From the NCBI RefSeq assembly GCF_014695775.1, contig NZ_JACJOX010000020.1, positions 1 through 64,000 of the forward strand: 64,000 bases of DNA. Reading direction: 5' to 3'. The position numbers and the translations under genes were made by a program. Positions 47,251 to 55,686 of the stretch are shown here, piece by piece (the first letter of the stretch is position 1; the number at the start of each line of letters is the position of its first letter). Under the pieces are notes generated by a model. It searched no databases. It saw only the letters and a program-made list of their open reading frames with translations, and was not told the origin of the DNA. Source of the stretch: Leptolyngbya sp. FACHB-60 (GTDB lineage Bacteria > Cyanobacteriota > Cyanobacteriia > Phormidesmidales > Phormidesmidaceae).

Positions 47251-47457
47251 TTACGACGCAGCAGGGCCGACTTCCTCAAGCCAGTCAAAGATTTGGCTGA
47301 GCTGGTCGGTACTGACCAAACCGTATTGCCACAGCGCCATGGGCAATAGGTTTGTGGTTTGCCCTGCCTTGCGCAACCCCATGGCGATCGCCTCAGAGGA
47401 CACCGCTAGTTCAGTTTGCAGAAACTCGATCAGCTGTTTTTGGCGTTGGGATGGCAT
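47251..47457 (-). CDS. DUF2949 small protein
   Basis: 68 residues with LIEFLQTELAVSSEAIAMGLRKAG, LLPMALWQYGLVSTDQLSQIFDWLE. This helical pattern, predicting an HTH-like fold, is what I know as the DUF2949 family of cyanobacteria. Function unknown. It is convergent with ssb, 34 bp apart. Confidence 0.75.
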   Translation of the reverse strand: MPSQRQKQLIEFLQTELAVSSEAIAMGLRKAGQTTNLLPMALWQYGLVSTDQLSQIFDWLEEVGPAAS

Positions 47458-47552
47458 GGCAATCAGGGCAGATGCTGGTAGTTAGCCCTTACTATAGCGG
47501 CTCTGGCTGAATGCTGCCTCTGCCCTGAGAAATCCCGCTCTTGGGGCGTACT

Positions 47553-47984
47553 TTACCGTTCAGGGCGGCTTTCGAGATAGGTGGCCAAGCGAGTCAAGGT
47601 GTCATTGAGCTTTTCTTCGATAGTTGGCTCAGGATCGACAGCGGCCTCTTTCCGTTTGAAGCGCTCAAAGATGCGGATGATGATGAAGAGCACCAGGGCA
47701 ATGATTAGAAAGTCAATGACAGTGCCCATGAAGCTGCCTAGGCGAATCTCAGGGCCGACGACGGCCTCGCGCCAGTTCGTACCAGCTCCCGCCAGGAGAG
47801 GATTGATAAGGGCAGGCATGAGGATATCTTCTACTAAAGATGAGATGACGGCACCGAAGGCTCCGCCAATAATCACCGCCACGGCCAGATCGACTACGTT
47901 CCCTTTTAGAGCAAAGGCCCTAAAATCGTCCCAAATGCTGAAGGCGCGTGCTCGGGTGCGTCGGCCGCCCATACCATTTGCCAT
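47553..47984 (-). CDS. mscL: Large-conductance mechanosensitive channel MscL
   Basis: A 143-residue protein with the MscL pore helix FALKGNVVDLAVAVIIGGAFGAVISSLVEDILMP (partially quoted, residues ~23-56). A periplasmic loop follows, then TM2 (FLIIALVLFIIIRIFERF) and a C-terminal helix. It opens under membrane tension on osmotic downshock. I choose ATG 47984 (MANGMGGRR) because AGGA precedes it at good spacing; an upstream in-frame ATG at 48005 adds seven unlikely residues. Confidence 0.92.
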   Translation of the reverse strand: MANGMGGRRTRARAFSIWDDFRAFALKGNVVDLAVAVIIGGAFGAVISSLVEDILMPALINPLLAGAGTNWREAVVGPEIRLGSFMGTVIDFLIIALVLFIIIRIFERFKRKEAAVDPEPTIEEKLNDTLTRLATYLESRPER

Positions 47985-48307
47985 AGCGTTGTCCTCATAG
48001 AACAAATACAGCTACACAGTATTACACCGCCCCAAAAGAAACTACATATCTGCTATGGAGCATGGACGGTCTATCTAGATGCCCTAATAGTCGCTCTAGT
48101 TTCGCTGGACTGCTGAGGATGGCGCGATGGATAATTCTGTTTGTAAAGGCATCGCCATTAATTTGAGCCAAGTGCTCTTTCAGAGGGCCGTAGAGGTTCT
48201 GAATGGCCGATCTGATTTGCTAAGGGTAGATAGCGTAAGGTGGTGTTAGTCAGGCTCTGGCCGAGGGGGTTTTAAATTGCGGCGACCTGCGCGAGCGAAG
48301 CGGACTT
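47985..48307. other. Intergenic region, no gene seen
   Basis: About 320 bases between divergent mscL and the cyclic-nucleotide-binding gene. No convincing frame or hairpin. Confidence 0.4.
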
Positions 48308-48679
48308 ATGCTGAAACCGATTCAAGTTGTTGAGTTGTTGATGACGACCCCTAACCATCAAGACTTTGGGGCTGGGGATACGATTTTTGCAGTGGGTGCT
48401 CTGGGAGATTGTATGTACGGCGTCATTCAGGGGGAGGTCGAGCTTTGGGTCAATGGCCGTGTGTTCGAGACTATTTCTGCTGGCGATGTGTTTGGTGAAG
48501 GGGCATTGGTGCAAATTCCCCATGTGCGGGCCTCTACGGCAGTGGCAAAGACCGATTGCCGCCTAGCTTTAGTCGATGAGGCTCACTTTAAGTTTTTGGT
48601 GCAAGAGACGCCGCTGTTTGCCCTAGAGGTAATTCGTAGCCTATCGAGCCGGCTGCGGGCGGCCAAGGCGGTAGCTTAG
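48308..48679 (+). CDS. Stand-alone cyclic-nucleotide-binding domain protein
   Basis: 123 residues making a single cNMP-binding jelly roll: GDTIFAVGALGDCMYGVIQGEVELWVNG, then the phosphate-binding-cassette-like FGEGALVQIPHVRASTAVAKTDCRL. There is no HTH, so it is not a CRP regulator by itself. It may act as a small cAMP-responsive partner or bind a lipid/nucleotide ligand. It lies 145 bp upstream of pgi on the same strand. Confidence 0.78.
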   Translation: MLKPIQVVELLMTTPNHQDFGAGDTIFAVGALGDCMYGVIQGEVELWVNGRVFETISAGDVFGEGALVQIPHVRASTAVAKTDCRLALVDEAHFKFLVQETPLFALEVIRSLSSRLRAAKAVA

Positions 48680-48824
48680 GAGTGAGGGATAGGGCGATCG
48701 CCTTCATGGTGCCTTGCCAAGACCGGGCTGTATGTTTAGCCACCCTTTTTGTGGCGGTGGCCGTCCTATCCTAAACTGCACCTCAGGACGTTAGTGAATA
48801 CGGTTTAGACCGAGGAGTGACAGG

Positions 48825-50414
48825 ATGGACGCAGCCGCCCTTTGGCAACGCTATAAAGACTGGCTCTACTACCACGAAGGTCTGGGCTTTTACCTAGATG
48901 TCAGTCGCATGGGCTTTGACGAAGCTTTTATCGCCGATATGCAACCCCGCTTTGCAAAAGCCTTTGCCGATATGGCCGCGCTAGAAGCTGGGGCGATCGC
49001 CAACCCCGACGAAGATCGCATGGTAGGCCACTACTGGCTGCGCGATGCGGGCCTGGCCCCCACCCCCGAGCTCAAGCAAGATATTCTCGACACCCTGACC
49101 AGCATTGAGCAATTTGCCAGCCAGGTGCGCACTGGCGGCATTTCCCCGATTGGTCACGAGCACTTTACCGATGTGCTCTCCATTGGCATTGGCGGGTCGG
49201 CGTTGGGGCCGCAGTTTGTGGCCCAGGCTCTAGGGCCTGACTTTCCGCCCTTGGCGATTCACTTCATCGACAATACTGACCCCGAGGGTATCGATCGCAT
49301 CCTGGCCCGGCTGGAAGACAAGCTGCCCACCACTCTGGTGATCGTTACCTCTAAGTCGGGGGGCACCGCCGAAACCCGCAACGGCATGGTCGAAGTGCGC
49401 ACCCGGTTTGAGCAGCGGGGGCTAAACTTTCCCAAGCAGGCTGTCGCCATTACCGGGCGGGGCAGCAAGCTCGAAAACCAGGCCCTCAGCGAAGGCTGGT
49501 TGGCTACTTTCCCGATGCGCGACTGGGTGGGTGGCCGCACCTCTGAGCTATCGGCGGTGGGGCTGCTGCCCGCCGCTCTGCAAAACATCAGCATTCGCTC
49601 CATTCTTGGCGGCGCGCGCGAGATGGATGCGGCCACCCGTGTGCCCGATCTGCGCCGCAACCCCGCTGCCCTAATCGCTCTGGCCTGGTATTACGCAGGC
49701 AACGGCAAGGGTGAGAAAGACATGGTGGTGCTGCCTTATAAAGACAGCCTGCTGCTGTTTAGCCGCTATCTGCAACAGTTGGTGATGGAGTCGCTGGGCA
49801 AGGAAAAAGACCTGGATGGCAACCTGGTCTACCAGGGCATTGCCGTCTATGGCAACAAAGGCTCTACCGACCAGCATGCCTACGTGCAGCAGCTGCGCGA
49901 GGGCGTAGCCAGCTTCTTCGTCACCTTCATTGAGGTACTGAAAGATCGCTCTGGCGAGTCGGTGGAGATGGAGCCTGGTGCCACCAGCGGCGATTTTCTC
50001 TTTGGCTTTTTGCAGGGCACCCGCAAAGCCCTCTACGAAAACCAGCGGCAGTCCATCACCTTGACCATTCCTGAGGTCAATGCCCACACCATCGGGGCGA
50101 TGATTGCGTTGTATGAGCGAGCGGTGGGCTTTTACGCGTCGCTGGTGAATATTAACGCCTATCACCAGCCGGGAGTTGAGGCGGGCAAACTGGCCGCTTC
50201 CGGGGTGCTCGACCTGCAACAGGCCGTCGTCAACGCCCTGGCTCAAAGCTCAGAGCCGTTGACCCTAAGTGAACTGGCTGCTGCAGCGGGAGCGGCTGAC
50301 CAAGTGGAGACGATCTATGCGATCGCCCGTCACCTCCACACCAACCAGCGCAGTTTGGTCATCCAAGGCAACCCCGGTCATCCCGAAGCGATCAAGATCG
50401 CAGCGTTGAGATAG
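48825..50414 (+). CDS. pgi: Glucose-6-phosphate isomerase
   Basis: A 529-residue Pgi catalysing glucose-6-phosphate/fructose-6-phosphate interconversion in the cytosol. Recognisable segments are [69 protein letters not shown] and the C-terminal [17 protein letters not shown] stretch. Length matches the cyanobacterial form. Isolated gene, followed by a strong hairpin shared with a convergent neighbour. Confidence 0.95.
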   Translation: MDAAALWQRYKDWLYYHEGLGFYLDVSRMGFDEAFIADMQPRFAKAFADMAALEAGAIANPDEDRMVGHYWLRDAGLAPTPELKQDILDTLTSIEQFASQVRTGGISPIGHEHFTDVLSIGIGGSALGPQFVAQALGPDFPPLAIHFIDNTDPEGIDRILARLEDKLPTTLVIVTSKSGGTAETRNGMVEVRTRFEQRGLNFPKQAVAITGRGSKLENQALSEGWLATFPMRDWVGGRTSELSAVGLLPAALQNISIRSILGGAREMDAATRVPDLRRNPAALIALAWYYAGNGKGEKDMVVLPYKDSLLLFSRYLQQLVMESLGKEKDLDGNLVYQGIAVYGNKGSTDQHAYVQQLREGVASFFVTFIEVLKDRSGESVEMEPGATSGDFLFGFLQGTRKALYENQRQSITLTIPEVNAHTIGAMIALYERAVGFYASLVNINAYHQPGVEAGKLAASGVLDLQQAVVNALAQSSEPLTLSELAAAAGAADQVETIYAIARHLHTNQRSLVIQGNPGHPEAIKIAALR

Positions 50415-50431
50415 ATCTAAGGGTTTGCAGA

Positions 50432-50477
50432 ACTGAGGGCTAGCAGAGGTGAACGATCACCCCCGCTAGCCCTCAGT
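50432..50477 (+). terminator. Bidirectional hairpin between pgi and the convergent gene
   Basis: Perfect 13-bp stem ACTGAGGGCTAGC/GCTAGCCCTCAGT with an inner AGGTGA/TCACC stem, exactly between the two stops. Confidence 0.7.
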
Positions 50478-50479
50478 GT

Positions 50480-51037
50480 TTAGTCCGGAATCCACACGTA
50501 GGGGCCGCCCGATACCGTAATGCCTTCGGTCTTAGAAAAGCGAATCACCACCAGCCGAGAGCTGTCACGGCCCAGGTCGAGGTAGCCGCTGGCCCATATC
50601 TCAGAGCGCACCACGCCAGTAATTTCGAGGCGATAGCCACCGGGGGGCAGGTAGAGGGTTTCCTGGCGATCGAAATTGTGAGGACGGTATACGAGGCGGT
50701 TATTCAAGTAAACTGCCCCCCAGTCATCACCGCGGGCATCAAACTCGATCCTCACCTGCTCGCTCTCTGGCTCAGGGCGGGGATAGGGCAGAATAATGAT
50801 CGATGGCTGGCGAAGAATGTTTGGCAACTGCCGAATAATCACCCGTCGGTTCGAGCGAATAATGCGGTCTGACTCAGCGGTGGTGCCCTCTTGGGCTTGG
50901 GCGATCGGTGCGCAGGGTAGGGCGATCGCCACAGCTACACCCCAGAGAAGCCGCCACCAGCGCCGTGTTAATTCCCTAGGGACGGTTTTTGACCCCAGTC
51001 CTTTAGGAGACTTACTTTCACCCGCCTCAAACACCAT
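50480..51037 (-). CDS. Exported hypothetical protein
   Basis: 185 residues with a twin-Arg-preceded hydrophobic signal (~28-47, VAVAIALPCAPIAQAQ, likely cleaved at AQA). A Pro-rich linker (RQPSIIILPYPRPEPE) and a beta-rich C-terminal domain (VYLNNRLVYRPHNFDRQETLYLPPGGYRLEITG, quoted in part) follow, resembling a PEGA-like surface domain. Probably periplasmic. No function assigned. The long N-terminus before the signal suggests the true start may be downstream. Confidence 0.6.
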   Translation of the reverse strand: MVFEAGESKSPKGLGSKTVPRELTRRWWRLLWGVAVAIALPCAPIAQAQEGTTAESDRIIRSNRRVIIRQLPNILRQPSIIILPYPRPEPESEQVRIEFDARGDDWGAVYLNNRLVYRPHNFDRQETLYLPPGGYRLEITGVVRSEIWASGYLDLGRDSSRLVVIRFSKTEGITVSGGPYVWIPD

Positions 51038-51327
51038 CCCACCACTCCTTGACTCGCGGCCTCCAGTCCGATGGTAGTTGCCCCCGTTCTCAATCTAGAG
51101 AAGTCTGTGACTCTTAGCCAACCGGCGGCCACCTAACGGGTAGATATCCACACCCCAGGGCTGCCTACCCAATTCAGTAAAGTTGACTAAGATTTAGATA
51201 AGGAAAAACGGTTTGCCCAAACTTAGCGGCTAAGCTAGCTCTGAAGTCTGAGTCAGCTTGTGCGATTGCCCTAACCGGGCACCTAAATCTATTTTGCCAA
51301 ATCTATTTCGTCGTAGAGGATAGGGCT

Positions 51328-52053
51328 TTGAGTAATACCAGCAATTTTCGTGAAGCGATTAGCAAGGCCAAGGGGCAAACCCTAGTCGGCCCCAACGTCA
51401 TTAAGAACGCCCTGCCCTATGTAGGCGGCGGGCTAATTTTAACCGCTCTAGGCTCCTTTGGCGGCCTGAGCGTGATGGCCAGCGAATCGGCTATCTTTAT
51501 GCCCACCTTTTGGGTGGCGTTTGTTGCTCAGATCGTGCTTTTCTTTGTGGCGATGAACGTCGCCTCTAAGGGCAACAACAGCACTGCCCTACCCCTGCTT
51601 GCTACCTATAGCCTGCTGACGGGCTACACCCTCAGTGGCCTGCTAGCTGTTGCCCTAGGCACGGCTGGCGTTGGCGTCACCGGAATTGGGTTTGCGGCGC
51701 TATCCTGTGGCATTGTCTTCATTGCGGCTCGCCAAATTGGGTCTAACCTGTCAGAAGAAGACGGCTTTGCGCTGACCCGCACCATTGGCATCGGCGTAGT
51801 CGCGATCCTAATTGCGGTAGTGGGTCAGTTCATTTTCGCCATGTTTGGTGGTCCCGTTCCTCAGTTCCTCGACATTGCCATCTCTGCTTTTGGCGTACTG
51901 GTGTTCTGCGGTGCTTCGGTAGTCGATTTCTTCATTCTGCCCCGCACCTACAAAGATGAGCAGTATCTGTCGGCGGCGCTGTCGATGTACCTCACCTACA
52001 TCAACCTGTTTGTGTTCATTCTGCGTCTGTTGATTGCTATCAACCGCGACTAG
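51328..52053 (+). CDS. BAX inhibitor-1/YccA-like multi-pass membrane protein
   Basis: 241 residues with about seven hydrophobic segments and a polar N-terminus, ending TYINLFVFILRLLIAINRD, a typical BI-1/YccA C-terminus; PQFLDIAISAFGVLVFCG fits the penultimate segments. The family forms pH-sensitive Ca2+ channels or modulates FtsH; its role in cyanobacteria is undetermined. The start is a TTG at 51328 (SNTSNFRE) with AGAGGAT a short distance upstream. A good terminator follows. Confidence 0.75.
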   Translation: MSNTSNFREAISKAKGQTLVGPNVIKNALPYVGGGLILTALGSFGGLSVMASESAIFMPTFWVAFVAQIVLFFVAMNVASKGNNSTALPLLATYSLLTGYTLSGLLAVALGTAGVGVTGIGFAALSCGIVFIAARQIGSNLSEEDGFALTRTIGIGVVAILIAVVGQFIFAMFGGPVPQFLDIAISAFGVLVFCGASVVDFFILPRTYKDEQYLSAALSMYLTYINLFVFILRLLIAINRD

Positions 52054-52088
52054 CACGTTGACGGAGTTTAACCTCCTCTATTGAACTG

Positions 52089-52124
52089 AAGTCCCGGAGC
52101 CTAACGGTTTCCGGGACTTTTTTA
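52089..52124 (+). terminator. Intrinsic terminator after the BI-1-like gene
   Basis: AGTCCCGGA/TCCGGGACT stem with an 11-base loop, then TTTTTT. Confidence 0.85.
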
Positions 52125-52275
52125 TGCCTCATCTCGGCCAAGCTGACTAGCTTGGCTGAGATAGGGTCTTCCCCAACCTGCTCAACTAAAAACTGCGTTT
52201 CGCGCCCCATCCTTCCTATACTGATACCTTGGTGCCCGTTACCTTAGTCGCCCCGGATCAGTTTTAAGGAGTCCC

Positions 52276-53718
52276 ATGTCTGTCATCCGCGCTCTGCATC
52301 AACAGTTGGTCAGCAAAGAACGCTCTGCGGTGGAGATTACCCAGAGCTACCTCGACCAAATTGCAGCCCTGGAACCCCAAATCCGCAGCTACCTGACGGT
52401 GACTGGTGACCAAGCCCTGGCTCAGGCGGCCCAGGTTGACGCTCGCATCGCTGCTGGGGAAGATATTGGCTTGCTAACTGGCATTCCCATTGCTTTGAAG
52501 GACAACCTCTGCACCCAGGGAGTCCGCACCACCTGCGGGTCGAAGATTCTCGAAAATTTTGTGCCGCCCTACGAGTCAACAGTGACCGGAAAATTGCGGG
52601 ACGCGGGGGCGATCGCCCTGGGCAAAACCAACCTTGACGAGTTTGCCATGGGCAGCTCCACCGAAAACTCGGCCTACCAGATCACCGGCAACCCCTGGGA
52701 TGTGACCCGGGTGCCGGGCGGTTCCTCGGGTGGCTCTGCCGCTGCCGTAGCCGCTGGGGAATGCGCTGTGGCGCTGGGCTCAGATACTGGGGGTTCTATC
52801 CGCCAGCCCGCTTCATTTTGCGGCGTGGTTGGGTTGAAGCCCACCTATGGGCTGGTCTCGCGGTTTGGCCTAGTGGCCTATGCCTCTTCGCTCGACCAGA
52901 TCGGCCCGCTGTCCCGCACAGTGGAAGATGCGGCGCTGCTGCTCCAGGGCATTGCCGGTCACGATCCCAAAGACTCCACCAGTCTGGATGTGAAGGTGCC
53001 CGACTACACCCAATCCCTCAAGACCGACCTCAAGGGTCGCAAGGTCGGCATCATCACCGAAACCTTTGCCGCCGAGGGCATTGACCCCGCCGTTAGAACT
53101 GCCACCGAGAAGGCCATTCAGCAGCTCAAGGAGCTTGGGGCTGAGATTCAAGAGATCTCCTGCCCTCGCTTTCCCTACGGTCTGCCCACCTACTACATCA
53201 TCGCGCCGTCGGAAGCCTCCTCGAACTTAGCCCGCTATGACGGGGTTAAGTATGGCGTTCGCAACAACAACGACAGTCTGATGTCGATGTACACCAAAAC
53301 CCGCGCCGAGGGCTTTGGGGCCGAGGTGAAGCGGCGCATCATGATCGGCACCTACGCTCTGTCTGCGGGCTACTACGACGCTTACTATCTCAAGGCCCAA
53401 AAGGTGCGCACCCTGATCAAGCAAGACTTTGAGGCCGCCTTTGGTCAAGTAGATGTGCTGGTGTGCCCCACGGCACCCACCACCGCTTTCAAAGCGGGCG
53501 AAAAGGTAGACGACCCCCTCAGCATGTATCTGTCTGACCTAATGACGATTCCGGTGAACCTGGCGGGGCTGCCGGGGCTCAGCCTGCCCTGCGGCTTTGA
53601 CGACCAGGGGCTGCCCATTGGGCTACAACTGATTGGCAATGCCCTGCGCGAAGATCTGCTGTTTGAGGTGGGCTATGCCTATGAGCAGGCTACGGAGTGG
53701 CACCAGCGGGTGCCATAG
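52276..53718 (+). CDS. gatA: Glutamyl-tRNA(Gln) amidotransferase subunit A
   Basis: A 480-residue amidase-signature enzyme that releases ammonia from glutamine for GatCAB. The catalytic Lys is in PIALKDNLC, the cis-Ser in [16 protein letters not shown] and the nucleophile Ser in [37 protein letters not shown] is the GatA-specific stretch. AAGGAG sits five bases before the ATG. It is separate from gatB, as is common in cyanobacteria. Confidence 0.96.
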   Translation: MSVIRALHQQLVSKERSAVEITQSYLDQIAALEPQIRSYLTVTGDQALAQAAQVDARIAAGEDIGLLTGIPIALKDNLCTQGVRTTCGSKILENFVPPYESTVTGKLRDAGAIALGKTNLDEFAMGSSTENSAYQITGNPWDVTRVPGGSSGGSAAAVAAGECAVALGSDTGGSIRQPASFCGVVGLKPTYGLVSRFGLVAYASSLDQIGPLSRTVEDAALLLQGIAGHDPKDSTSLDVKVPDYTQSLKTDLKGRKVGIITETFAAEGIDPAVRTATEKAIQQLKELGAEIQEISCPRFPYGLPTYYIIAPSEASSNLARYDGVKYGVRNNNDSLMSMYTKTRAEGFGAEVKRRIMIGTYALSAGYYDAYYLKAQKVRTLIKQDFEAAFGQVDVLVCPTAPTTAFKAGEKVDDPLSMYLSDLMTIPVNLAGLPGLSLPCGFDDQGLPIGLQLIGNALREDLLFEVGYAYEQATEWHQRVP

Positions 53719-53766
53719 CCTTGCTGGGTCAAATGAACTGGGCGAAGCAGCGTTGAGTTAGTGAGC

Positions 53767-53789
53767 AGCCCTTCTGGTTTGGGGCTTTT
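53767..53789 (+). terminator. Weak terminator after gatA
   Basis: AGCCC/GGGCT stem followed by TTTT. Short and weak. Confidence 0.35.
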
Positions 53790-53971
53790 GACAGCTGTGT
53801 CTGGGGCAATGCGGGTCTATCCTGCCAACTGCTGAAAAATCGTCACAGGGGAGTAGGGGGAAGCGGGGCAAATACCCCATAATAGGCAGCAAGCAAGGGG
53901 CAAAGTTCTGTCAACCGTCACTGGTTCTCAACACCCATCCGCTTACTCACCTACTTCTTTCCTTCATTTCC

Positions 53972-54823
53972 ATGCCCATTGTCAAATTTCTCTTTGGTGT
54001 TCTGGGCATTGCAGGGGTCATTTATCTTTCGCTGTGTGCCTGGCTGTGGTTTGCCCAACGGCGGCTGATGTATTTGCCCTGTCCGGCTATGGGCGTGACT
54101 CCGGATGCGTTTGGCGTAGTCTACGAAGATGTTTGGATGCCGACGGATGGGGGCGGGCAGCTGCACGGCTGGTGGCTGCCGGCGAGCTCGGGCAACGACC
54201 TCACCATTTTGTATCTTCACGGCAATGCTGGCAATGTTTCTAGCAATTTGGGCAAGGCGCTGCAGCTGCGATCGCTAGGTGCCTCTGTGCTGACCATCGA
54301 CTACCGTGGCTACGGCCAAAGTTCTGGTCCCTTCCCTACCGAGCAGCGACTCTACGAAGACGCTCTGGCAGCCTGGCGATTTTTGCAGGTTGAGCAAGGC
54401 GTCATGCCTCAACAATTAGTCATCTATGGCCATTCCCTCGGCGGGGCGATCGGCATTGAGCTAGCTAGCTATGTGCCCCAGCTGGCGGGGCTGGTGGTCG
54501 AAGCGTCGTTCACTTCCATGGCCGACATGGCGACCCTCTCACAGTACAATCGCTGGTTTCCGGTGCGTCAGCTGCTCACCCAGCGATTTGAGTCGATCGC
54601 CAAGGTCAATCGCCTCAAGGTGCCCACCCTTTACCTGCATGGCCTAGCGGATGCCTCAGTTCCGGCTATGATGAGCGAGGCACTCTACCAGGCTACGGGT
54701 GGGCCAAAATCTCTATGGTTGGTGCCCGATGCCGACCACAACGACTTGCCTGACTGGGCGGGCGACGAGTTTGATCAACGTTTACGCCAGTTTTTGCAAG
54801 ATCATGTGTTGGTCAAGCACTGA
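53972..54823 (+). CDS. Membrane-anchored alpha/beta hydrolase (ABHD13/BEM46-like)
   Basis: 283 residues. An N-terminal hydrophobic segment (~4-26) is followed by the hydrolase core: oxyanion region LYLHGNAGN, nucleophile GHSLGGAIG, acid in HGLADASVP and His in PDADHNDLP. IDYRGYGQSSG is the typical BEM46/ABHD13 signature. Lipid or ester substrate unknown. Single gene, ending close to a HIP1-built hairpin. Confidence 0.83.
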   Translation: MPIVKFLFGVLGIAGVIYLSLCAWLWFAQRRLMYLPCPAMGVTPDAFGVVYEDVWMPTDGGGQLHGWWLPASSGNDLTILYLHGNAGNVSSNLGKALQLRSLGASVLTIDYRGYGQSSGPFPTEQRLYEDALAAWRFLQVEQGVMPQQLVIYGHSLGGAIGIELASYVPQLAGLVVEASFTSMADMATLSQYNRWFPVRQLLTQRFESIAKVNRLKVPTLYLHGLADASVPAMMSEALYQATGGPKSLWLVPDADHNDLPDWAGDEFDQRLRQFLQDHVLVKH

Positions 54824-54906
54824 CGACCGCTCTGCAAAGCTCGCGTGAATCCCGCTGTGAGGGTTGCAAGCGCCCGCACTGAATTTGCTATCGTTAGCGC
54901 TAACAG

Positions 54907-54937
54907 AGCGATCGCCTTGACCCTGGGCGATCGCTTT
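54907..54937 (+). terminator. Hairpin made from two HIP1 sites
   Basis: AGCGATCGCC and GGCGATCGCT pair perfectly over a nine-base loop, followed by TTT. Each arm contains GCGATCGC, so the hairpin uses the cyanobacterial HIP1 octamer. Confidence 0.6.
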
Positions 54938-55032
54938 TGAATAGGGCTGCTTGCCAAGCTGGCGCAGGCCCACAGCTCCGCTAGCTCATACCTAAATTCT
55001 GCTCCTAGGAGCATCACCCTATAAAAATCTCT

Positions 55033-55653
55033 ATGGCCCGCCTTTCTACTGAACTGAACCGCTATTTTTTTGAAGAGGTCGACACTCCCCAAGTCAGCCT
55101 CAAAGAAATTTTGACCCTGGCTGGAGAACGCACCTTTGGCTTTTTGTTTGTAGTGCTGGCGTTGCCATCGGCTCTGCCCATACCGGCCCCCGGCTACTCC
55201 ACTCCCTTCGGCATTGTGATGTTTCTGCTGGCGGTGCAACTCATTGCCGGGCGCACCCGCCCCTGGATGCCCGAAAAGTGGAACCACAAGCAGTTCGATT
55301 TGATTTCGGTGCAAAAAATTGTCAAGGCGGGTATCCCTTGGCTGCGGCGGCTGGAAGCGGTTTCGCGACCTCGCTTGACGCCCGTCTGCACTAGTCTGCC
55401 AGGGCGCACGGTTTTGGGCATTGCGATCGCGCTCATGGCTATTTCCATGATGATCCCTATTCCGGGCACCAATACCCTGCCCGCCATGGGTATTTTTGTG
55501 ACTGGCTTTGGCCTGCTCGACGACGACGGTGCCATTAGTCTGGGTGGGCTGGTGCTGTGTGTGATGGGCGGCATTCTCACTACGCTGATCTTGACCTTTG
55601 GCTATGAAGCTGTCAAAGCCGGTATAGACTTCATCCGCAGCGGCGGACTCTAA
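55033..55653 (+). CDS. ExoD-family membrane protein
   Basis: 206 residues with KEILTLAGERTFGFLFVVLALPSALPIPAPGYSTPFG, the hallmark first half of ExoD proteins, then two or three further hydrophobic segments (MISMMIPIPGTNTLPAMG). ExoD is linked to exopolysaccharide production and alkaline tolerance in rhizobia; its cyanobacterial role is unknown. Start MARLSTELNRYFFEE. Convergent with the subtilase gene. Confidence 0.82.
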   Translation: MARLSTELNRYFFEEVDTPQVSLKEILTLAGERTFGFLFVVLALPSALPIPAPGYSTPFGIVMFLLAVQLIAGRTRPWMPEKWNHKQFDLISVQKIVKAGIPWLRRLEAVSRPRLTPVCTSLPGRTVLGIAIALMAISMMIPIPGTNTLPAMGIFVTGFGLLDDDGAISLGGLVLCVMGGILTTLILTFGYEAVKAGIDFIRSGGL

Positions 55654-55686
55654 CTCAGAACCTCACCTCATCCACCATCCCTGGCC

